Below, in pieces: positions 6,754 to 11,425 of a stretch of 11,425 nt of DNA. The DNA is from CAYJLC01 sp964370735 (GTDB lineage Bacteria > Bacillota > Clostridia > Oscillospirales > Butyricicoccaceae), in NCBI GenBank assembly GCA_964370735.1, contig CAYJLC010000059.1, positions 1 to 11,425 of the forward strand, read 5' to 3'. Made by a program: the position numbers and the translations under genes. A model generated the notes under the pieces. The model did no database searches. It had not been told where the DNA came from and worked only from the letters and a program-made list of their open reading frames with translations. Numbering within the stretch: the first letter of the stretch is position 1; every line of letters begins with the position of its first letter.

Positions 6754-8302
6754 AAGCAGTTATCTGTTTATTGGGTTTTTAATAATATTTTCTGGGTATA
6801 TGGTCTATCTTTTTGGAATAATGGATAGAAATTTAGAACTTTCATCTGATATAAGCGTTAAAGATATACACGCTCTTACTAAACTACATTTAGACCAAGT
6901 ATTTCAACTCGTTTTGATTGCATTTGTAGTAATAATTCAGTTTTTTAACCTTAGAAAGATAACTTTTTTGCAAAAACTGCGACAAAGTTTCCTTGAAATT
7001 CAAATAGTCGGTGTAATTTTATCACTTTTAGTTTATGGAAGAATGGATGTAGCGTTACTGGGGTATAAAGACAGCGATATAGGCTATCTTTTTGATGGCG
7101 TGGTTTTGCCGATACCAGTTTTGCCACTGACTTATGCTGTAATCGTATTTTTTAGTTGGCTTTTGATTTTTTTCGCAACAGCGTATATAGTTTTGATAGC
7201 AAAAGACTTGATTATAAACCATAAAAACAAGGAAAAGGCTCGATTTAATTCATTTTCTATGCCCATTATTAGGAAAATTCAAGAAATTTTATACAAACAA
7301 TCGGAAAAGCATATTCAAATTGATGCAGATTTTAAAAACCGTGTAAAAAGTATTGTTTTATTTCATGCGGTTATAGTTTCGATTTTATGCTTGTTTTTCA
7401 TATTTGGTATAGTTTTTGTGGCAGTTTATGCTGTGATTTGTTATTATTTAGTGCTTGCGACACTCAATAAGACGATTGAAAATTATAATATTATTACAAA
7501 TATCACATCAGAAATTGAGCAGGGGAATTTTGAAGTAGAGGCACCTGAGGAGCTAATGTTTTTTAATTCGCTAAAAAATGACCTTATGAAGATAAAGGTT
7601 GGCTTTAAAAAGGCAGTTTTGGAAGAAGTTTCGTCGCAAAAGATGAAAACGGAGCTGATTACGAATGTTTCTCATGATTTAAAAACGCCTCTTACTGCGA
7701 TGGTGACATATATTGATTTGCTGAAAAATACAGAAGACGAGAAATTGCGACAAGAATATATTGAAGTTTTGGAGAAGAAATCATCAAAGCTTACTGTTTT
7801 GATTGAAGATTTACTGGAACTTTCGAAAATTACGACAGGAAATTCTGATTTATTTCTAGAAAATGTTGATATTGTGGAATTACTTGACCAAACTTTATTC
7901 GACCTTGAAGAAGAAATTACAAGAAAAGGCATAAAAATCAAGAAAAATTCAGTTTCTGATAAAATATTTTTAAAGGTCGATAGCCAAAAAATGCATAGGG
8001 TTTTTGATAATATTATTGTAAATATCACGAAATATGCGATGGAAAATACGCGTGCATATATAAGTATTATTGAAGAAGACAAGAATGTTATCATCGAATT
8101 TAAAAATATTTCTAGTATGGAAATGAATTTTGATGAAAAAATGATTTTAGAAAGATTTGTTCGTGGTGATACAGCTAGAAATTCGGAAGGTTCTGGATTA
8201 GGGCTTGCGATTTCTAAGAGTTTTGTTGAGTTGCACGAAGGTAAGTTTAAGCTTAGTATTGATGGTGATTTGTTTAAAATAATCATTAAACTGAATAAAT
8301 AG
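6728..8302 (+). CDS. Membrane sensor histidine kinase, partner of the preceding regulator
   Basis: This 524-residue kinase is anchored in the membrane. Hydrophobic segments lie near 13-31, 59-73, 91-104, 133-158 and 208-244, so the sensor part is membrane-embedded with short loops. A linker (about 250-300) leads to the HisKA helix with the phosphoacceptor H316 in NVSHDLKTPLTAM. The ATPase domain has the N box around 427-436 (DNIIVNITKY) and the G2 box GSGLGLAIS near 488-496. The usual G1 box D-x-G-x-G is replaced by FKNISSMEMN, as in several Firmicute kinases. No ATG is available near the start. I chose TTG at 6728, with AAAGGTGG (6711-6718) 9 bases upstream; TTG at 6740 is the alternative. 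The gene overlaps the regulator gene by 26 bases. The signal sensed is unknown. Confidence 0.9.
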   Translation: MDTRLKKFKSSYLFIGFLIIFSGYMVYLFGIMDRNLELSSDISVKDIHALTKLHLDQVFQLVLIAFVVIIQFFNLRKITFLQKLRQSFLEIQIVGVILSLLVYGRMDVALLGYKDSDIGYLFDGVVLPIPVLPLTYAVIVFFSWLLIFFATAYIVLIAKDLIINHKNKEKARFNSFSMPIIRKIQEILYKQSEKHIQIDADFKNRVKSIVLFHAVIVSILCLFFIFGIVFVAVYAVICYYLVLATLNKTIENYNIITNITSEIEQGNFEVEAPEELMFFNSLKNDLMKIKVGFKKAVLEEVSSQKMKTELITNVSHDLKTPLTAMVTYIDLLKNTEDEKLRQEYIEVLEKKSSKLTVLIEDLLELSKITTGNSDLFLENVDIVELLDQTLFDLEEEITRKGIKIKKNSVSDKIFLKVDSQKMHRVFDNIIVNITKYAMENTRAYISIIEEDKNVIIEFKNISSMEMNFDEKMILERFVRGDTARNSEGSGLGLAISKSFVELHEGKFKLSIDGDLFKIIIKLNK

Positions 8303-8311
8303 GAGGGTATT

Positions 8312-8848
8312 ATGATTGAAAAAATGAAGTCTTCGGAAGTGAAGTTCACAGGTGGAATTATTACTGTTAAAAGCGACGAGGTATATTTAGAAAATGGAAA
8401 TGTCGCGAAACGTGATGTATGCATGCACCCAGGAGGCGTTTGTGTTTTGCCGATTGATGATGAGCAAAATGTGTATTTAGTAAAGCAATTTCGCTATGTT
8501 TTTGATAGCGTGATTATGGAAATTCCAGCAGGAAAGTTTGATAAAAGAGCCGAAGATGCCTTGGAATGCGGTAAACGTGAACTTTTAGAAGAAACGGGAA
8601 TTACTGCTAGTGAAATGATTTCTTTAGGGCAAATTTATCCGTCAGTAGGATTTTTAGATGAAGTTATTCATATTTATCTTGCAAAAGGGCTTACTTTTGG
8701 TGAGGCAAATCCTGATGAAGATGAGTTTGTAGATGTTGTTAAAATGCCATTTAGCGAACTTTTAGAGATGGTTATGAAAAACGAAGTTAAAGATGCTAAA
8801 ACGGTTGTAGCTGTTTTAAAAACTAATGAACTTTTAAAAAGGGGATAA
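8312..8848 (+). CDS. Nudix hydrolase, ADP-ribose pyrophosphatase-like
   Basis: This 178-residue Nudix protein of NudF/ADP-ribose pyrophosphatase type would split ADP-ribose or a similar nucleoside diphosphate derivative to AMP plus ribose-5-phosphate. The Nudix box begins at G74 in IPAGKFDKR and continues through E81 to CGKRELLEETGI (86-97), which holds the metal-binding glutamates. There are six rather than the canonical five residues between G74 and E81. The upstream strand VYLVKQFRYVFDSVIMEIPAG and downstream QIYPSVGFLDEVIHIYLA (about 107-124) are typical of the ADP-ribose subgroup. AGGAGGG (8301-8307) overlaps the kinase stop codon and sets ATG 8312. Its position inside a signalling operon is unusual but may be incidental. 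Confidence 0.9.
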   Translation: MIEKMKSSEVKFTGGIITVKSDEVYLENGNVAKRDVCMHPGGVCVLPIDDEQNVYLVKQFRYVFDSVIMEIPAGKFDKRAEDALECGKRELLEETGITASEMISLGQIYPSVGFLDEVIHIYLAKGLTFGEANPDEDEFVDVVKMPFSELLEMVMKNEVKDAKTVVAVLKTNELLKRG

Positions 8849-8851
8849 AAA

Positions 8852-9865
8852 ATGAGTAAACAGGGGTTTTTTGAGAGAAAAAAGATTAAATTTTCACTGA
8901 AAGCGTATTTTATTGATGCAATGGGCGCTATGGCGTATGGTTTGTTCGCATCACTGCTTATAGGAACGATTTTAGGAACGATTGGTACAGAGTTTAACAT
9001 TCCGATTTTAGTAGAAATTGCAAATTATGCGAAATCTGTAACAGGGGCTGCGATTGGGGTTGCTATTGCGATGTCGTTAAATGCGCCTTTGTTTGTAGTT
9101 GTGTCTGTGGCGGCTGTTGGTATGGCTGGAAACTCAATAGGGAGCATCGCTTGTGCATATATTGCATCGATAATTGCAACAGAAGTAGGTAAAATGGTGT
9201 CGAAAGAAACAAAAATTGACATTATTTTAACTCCGACAGTTACGATTTCAGTAGGTGTGTTAATTGCAAAATTTATCGGTCCGTACATAGCAAATCTTAT
9301 GTCAGCACTAGGTGTAGTAATTATGCAAGCGACAGAAATGCAACCATTTTTGATGGGAATTATTGTTGCAGTTATTGTTGGTATGGTGCTAACACTACCG
9401 ATAAGCTCGGCAGCACTTTGTATAATGCTTGACCTATCTGGGCTTGCAGCAGGTGCGGCTACGGCTGGTTGCGCGGCTCAAATGATTGGGTTTGCAATTG
9501 CTTCGTATAAAGAAAATGGATTTGGTGGATTTTTGGCGCAGGGTATAGGGACTTCTATGCTTCAAGTTCCAAATATATTCAAAAATCCATTTATTTGGGT
9601 CGCACCAACTTTAGCATCTGTAATTACAGGGCCTGTTGCGACGGTTGTTTTCAAAATGGAAAATATTTCGACGGCAGCTGGAATGGGAACATCTGGTTTT
9701 GTAGGTCCTATTGGGGTGTTTACAGCGCAAGGAGTGAATGTTAATACGATTACATCTGTTGTGGTTGTTTGTTTCGTTCTACCTGCGATTTTGGCGTTTA
9801 TTTTCGATAAGGGAATGAGAAAAATCGGTCTTGTTAAAGATGGGGATATGAAACTCGATATATAA
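8852..9865 (+). CDS. PfoR-like / PTS EIIC_2-family membrane protein
   Basis: This 337-residue polytopic membrane protein resembles the PF13303 family (PTS_EIIC_2), whose members are annotated as PTS sugar transporter subunit IIC or as toxin regulator PfoR after the Clostridium perfringens protein. It has a basic N terminus (FFERKKIKFSLKAYF), then about eight to ten hydrophobic segments rich in Gly and Ala, the loop LPISSAALC (182-190), a GAATAGCAAQMIGFAIASYKE region, and GTSGFVGPIGVF (279-290). No EIIA or EIIB phosphorylation domain is attached or nearby, so sugar phosphotransfer by this protein alone is unproven. The start has AAAGGGG (8838-8844), 7 bases before the ATG and overlapping the Nudix gene end. 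It is the last gene of the two-component operon, and a link to the kinase as transporter, co-sensor or regulated target is inference. Confidence 0.82.
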   Translation: MSKQGFFERKKIKFSLKAYFIDAMGAMAYGLFASLLIGTILGTIGTEFNIPILVEIANYAKSVTGAAIGVAIAMSLNAPLFVVVSVAAVGMAGNSIGSIACAYIASIIATEVGKMVSKETKIDIILTPTVTISVGVLIAKFIGPYIANLMSALGVVIMQATEMQPFLMGIIVAVIVGMVLTLPISSAALCIMLDLSGLAAGAATAGCAAQMIGFAIASYKENGFGGFLAQGIGTSMLQVPNIFKNPFIWVAPTLASVITGPVATVVFKMENISTAAGMGTSGFVGPIGVFTAQGVNVNTITSVVVVCFVLPAILAFIFDKGMRKIGLVKDGDMKLDI

Positions 9866-9869
9866 TTTT

Positions 9870-9902
9870 AAGGCATAGGCGAAAGCTTATGCTTTTCTTT
9901 TT
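9870..9902 (+). terminator. Intrinsic terminator with GAAA tetraloop
   Basis: An 11-bp stem (9870-9880 with 9885-9895, two G-T wobbles) closes a GAAA tetraloop and is followed by TCTTTTT. It lies 5 bases after the PfoR-like gene stop and separates this operon from the gntR transcription unit. Confidence 0.9.
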
Positions 9903-9978
9903 GAAATAGCGAAACTAACGAAAAATCATTATAAAATTTGTTTAAATCTCCAAAAATGAAAAAAAACACAAAAAAGGC

Positions 9979-10007
9979 TTTACAAATGAGCAAAAATATG
10001 TAATAAT
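9979..10007 (+). promoter_or_regulatory. Strong extended -10 promoter for the gntR leader
   Basis: The -35 box TTTACA (9979-9984) and -10 box AATAAT (10002-10007) each match the consensus at five of six positions with a 17-base spacer. TG at 9999-10000 followed by one base makes an extended -10. Transcription would begin about 10014, just before a palindromic operator and some 450 nt before the gntR start codon. Confidence 0.7.
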
Positions 10008-10018
10008 AAGAATACAAA

Positions 10019-10040
10019 ATTGGTTAGACCAATAGACCAA
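10019..10040. promoter_or_regulatory. GntR/FadR-type operator, probably for autoregulation
   Basis: ATTGGT-TAG-ACCAAT (10019-10033) is a perfect palindrome of 6-base arms around 3 bases. The GGT-N3-ACC core has the form expected for FadR-subfamily operators (GT-N3-AC). It is centred about 12 bases downstream of the predicted transcription start, where a bound repressor would block initiation or early elongation. The right part is duplicated as TAGACCAA TAGACCAA (10025-10040), adding a second half-site. The nearest DNA-binding gene is the FCD-type GntR encoded on the same transcript. Confidence 0.65.
10025..10040 (+). repeat. Tandem 8-bp repeat TAGACCAA overlapping the operator
   Basis: Two perfect head-to-tail copies of TAGACCAA occupy 10025-10032 and 10033-10040. 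The first forms the right half of the operator palindrome, so the second may be an extra half-site. Confidence 0.6.
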
Positions 10041-10461
10041 AAATTATTTAAGAAACAAGCCCCAACTACTTACAGAGTGTATTTACACTCGACTGGCTGG
10101 TGACCATATTCACCATTGGGAACAAACTTCAGATGCGTAGGAATTAGATGTTTAGTTGGTAAAATATCTAATTTTGTTCACTTAAGCATAAACCAACTGT
10201 GCTTGATTTGCTCATTAGGCAGATAGAACGTTTAACGGCTGAGGTTTAACTTAAAAAATGATTGGTAAAACGTAAACATTAAGAATTCGGTAATAGACGG
10301 TTTCTTACTCTCGTATCGAAAATTCAAAACTTATTGTTTGCAAAAAAGTATAAAATAGTCTTAGATAGAGTGTTTTATGCTAGACAAAATTAAATCGAAG
10401 GAAATCCTAAACGTACTTGGGATGAAATCCCTTAGAAAAAGTTAAAGTTTAGAGGACAGAA
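10041..10461 (+). ncRNA. Structured untranslated leader of gntR, class unknown
   Basis: About 420 bases follow the operator without a convincing protein gene, but several helices can be drawn. CCCAA/TTGGG (10061-10065 with 10116-10120) encloses GAGTGT/ACACTC (10075-10080 with 10085-10090) and TGGTGA/TCACCA (10098-10103 with 10110-10115). AATTAGAT/ATCTAATT (10142-10149 with 10166-10173) and TTAAGCA/TGCTTGA (10182-10188 with 10200-10206) have loops complementary over 7 bases. ATTTGC/GCAGAT (10206-10211 with 10219-10224) and a bulged GTTTAACG/CGTAAAC (10230-10237 with 10271-10277) follow. I see no consensus of TPP, FMN, SAM, lysine, cobalamin, glycine, c-di-GMP, T-box or glmS elements. It may be a regulatory leader or an independent ncRNA; no clear terminator separates it from gntR. 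Confidence 0.5.
10407..10456 (+). promoter_or_regulatory. Helices next to and over the gntR ribosome binding site
   Basis: CTAAAC (10407-10412) can pair with GTTTAG (10447-10452), and GGGAT-GAA-ATCCC (10419-10431) forms a hairpin inside. The outer helix overlaps the first bases of the gntR ribosome binding site AGAGGA (10451-10456), so folding could limit translation. This is a prediction from pairing only. Confidence 0.4.
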
Positions 10462-11166
10462 ATGATTGAAAGAAAAACAATAAGCGATCAGGTTTTTGAA
10501 TATTTGGTTGATGAAATCAAAAGTGGAAACTTAAAACCAAATGATAAACTAAAACCAGAAAGACAACTCGCAGAAGAATTGCAAGTCAGTAGAGTTGTTG
10601 TTAGAGAAGCGATAAAATCATTAAGTAAATTAGGAATTATCCAAACAACACAAGGTGGAGGGAACTTTGTAAGCGATAAACCCTCGGATATACTTTGCAA
10701 AATCATGGGAATTTATATGATGCTTGATGAAAAACTTCTTTTGGATTATGTTAAAATTAGAATTACAATGGAATCCGAAGCTGCAAGACTAGCCGCGAAA
10801 AACGCAACAAATTTCGATATTAAAGAACTAAAAACAATACACAATGTGCGTCTTGAATTAGCAAAAAAAGGTGAGAACGAACAAAATAAAGAATTACTAT
10901 ATAATTACGATATTAAATTTCACCTAGCGATAGCAAGAGCAAGCAAAAATAAAGCAAACGAGCTATTTTTGAATGCAATTTTCGAAACTCTAAGAGCATG
11001 GCAGGAAGAAATAGCTAGAAAAGAATTTACAACGGATAAAACCAATGAAATGCATGAAGATATCATTAAAGCAATCGAACAACAAGATGAAGAAAAAGCA
11101 GAAATTTTAATGTTTGAACATTTAAGTTTTGTTTATGATGTGCTAAAGGAAAGGATAAAAAGTTAA
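10462..11166 (+). CDS. GntR-family transcriptional regulator, FadR subfamily (FCD domain)
   Basis: This 234-residue cytoplasmic DNA-binding protein has a winged helix-turn-helix at about 1-72, with LKPERQLAEELQVSRVVVRE (30-49) as the helix-turn-helix and the wing near TTQGGGNFVSD. An FCD effector-binding domain covers about 88-230. Likely metal-coordinating residues are D150 and H154 in YNYDIKFHLAIARAS, H198 in NEMHEDIIKAI and H220 in FEHLSFV. Such regulators usually respond to small organic acids such as sugar acids, lactate or amino-acid-derived acids; the effector and targets here are unknown. AGAGGA (10451-10456) sets the ATG. A matching palindrome lies at its own promoter, supporting autoregulation. 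The gene is richer in A on the coding strand than the other genes here (30 A to 14 T in 10501-10560), a weak sign of a different history. Confidence 0.92.
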   Translation: MIERKTISDQVFEYLVDEIKSGNLKPNDKLKPERQLAEELQVSRVVVREAIKSLSKLGIIQTTQGGGNFVSDKPSDILCKIMGIYMMLDEKLLLDYVKIRITMESEAARLAAKNATNFDIKELKTIHNVRLELAKKGENEQNKELLYNYDIKFHLAIARASKNKANELFLNAIFETLRAWQEEIARKEFTTDKTNEMHEDIIKAIEQQDEEKAEILMFEHLSFVYDVLKERIKS

Positions 11167-11177
11167 ACTATCTTTCC
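11148..11177 (+). other. Imperfect hairpin spanning the gntR stop codon
   Basis: GGAAAGGATA (11148-11157) pairs with TATCTTTCC (11169-11177) with one bulged G around an 11-base loop containing the stop TAA (11164-11166). No T run follows, so I do not call it a terminator; it may affect mRNA stability or be incidental. Confidence 0.35.
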
Positions 11178-11425
11178 ATTAATAATTAATTGTAGGTTTT
11201 AAAAGCACCAATAGTCATATCTTTGATAAGAAAACTGCAGTAATGTAATTCATACAGTAGTATGAAAGTTAATTGTAGTATCAAAGACGATTGAGATAAT
11301 TCATGAGTTAAAAAAGTTCTTATATCACGAGTCTTAAAGCAAAAAAGTCATTGGTCATAAATCAAGTGGAAATGACATCACCATCGATGACTTTAAAAAG
11401 TAGGAAAAATCAATTTTCATAATAC
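11178..11425 (+). other. Non-coding stretch with long hairpins, cut by the window end
   Basis: No ORF longer than about 16 codons is seen in these 248 bases. Two large hairpins can be drawn. The first (11220-11287) stacks TCTTTGATA/TATCAAAGA (11220-11228 with 11279-11287), CTGCAGT/ATTGTAG (11235-11241 with 11272-11278, two wobbles) and TTCATAC/GTATGAA (11249-11255 with 11260-11266, loop AGTA). The second pairs AAAGTCAT (11344-11351) with ATGACTTT (11387-11394) and has a smaller TGGT/ACCA pairing inside. It could be the 3' region of the gntR transcript, a separate small RNA, or the leader of the next gene. No matching RNA class is recognised. Confidence 0.4.

Noticed and set aside
7672..8424. 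Minus-strand frame of 250 codons opposite the kinase and Nudix genes
   Set aside because: It is antisense to conserved kinase domain and Nudix start regions; its composition (Ser, Ile and Phe rich) is typical of a shadow frame.
9956..10003. 15-codon ORF MKKNTKKALQMSKNM
   Set aside because: There is no ribosome binding site, and it lies across the predicted promoter rather than after it.
10104..10223. Open stretch of about 40 codons without a start, possibly a decayed gene
   Set aside because: It has no start codon or recognisable protein similarity, and the same bases form consistent RNA helices.
10041..10461. Known riboswitch, T-box, tmRNA, RNase P, 6S or group I/II intron
   Set aside because: None of the conserved core sequences I know for these classes could be found; a covariance search is still required.
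11148..11177. Intrinsic terminator for gntR
   Set aside because: The hairpin is bulged and AT-rich, overlaps the stop codon and lacks a following T run.
1..11425. CRISPR arrays, tRNA or rRNA genes, insertion sequences, integrases, attachment sites
   Set aside because: No regularly spaced repeats, cloverleaf or rRNA motifs, transposase-like proteins or terminal inverted repeats were seen.

Overview
The window is AT-rich DNA with strong AGGAGG-type ribosome binding sites, tightly packed co-directional genes and Gram-positive protein families: a VanR-like regulator, a PfoR-like membrane protein and a PF06838 'aluminium resistance' PLP enzyme. This points to a low-GC Firmicute, probably an anaerobic, peptide- or amino-acid-using member of the Clostridia/Tissierellia. 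That placement is inference from gene content and base composition; no rRNA or other marker is present.

Region 1 (1-5707) is a five-gene plus-strand operon. A good sigma-A-type promoter at 4-32 is followed by murD (peptidoglycan precursor ligase), three consecutive paralogous M42 metallo-aminopeptidases, and a PLP-dependent methionine gamma-lyase-family protein. Genes are separated by 9 bases or fewer or overlap, and the unit ends at a 13-bp bidirectional terminator. The peptidases would release amino acids from peptides and the PLP enzyme could break down a sulfur amino acid; why murD leads the unit is unclear.

Region 2 (5708-6063) holds a small minus-strand gene (72 codons) of unknown function, with its own ribosome binding site and a short divergent promoter region.

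Region 3 (6064-9902) is a second plus-strand operon: a VanR-like OmpR-family response regulator, a membrane histidine kinase that overlaps it and starts with TTG, a Nudix (ADP-ribose pyrophosphatase-like) hydrolase, and a PfoR-like / PTS EIIC_2-family membrane protein. A GAAA-tetraloop terminator closes it.

Region 4 (9903-11425) is the most unusual part. A strong extended -10 promoter is followed at the expected transcription start by a perfect GntR/FadR-type palindrome. Then comes a leader of about 450 nt without a substantial ORF, but with many helices: a three-way junction and two hairpins whose loops are complementary over 7 bp. After it lies a FadR-subfamily (FCD) GntR regulator gene. 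Downstream of that gene, to the window edge, is a second non-coding stretch with long hairpins. I could not match either stretch to an RNA class I know. The best candidate for something undescribed here is an autoregulated gntR transcript with a large structured leader.
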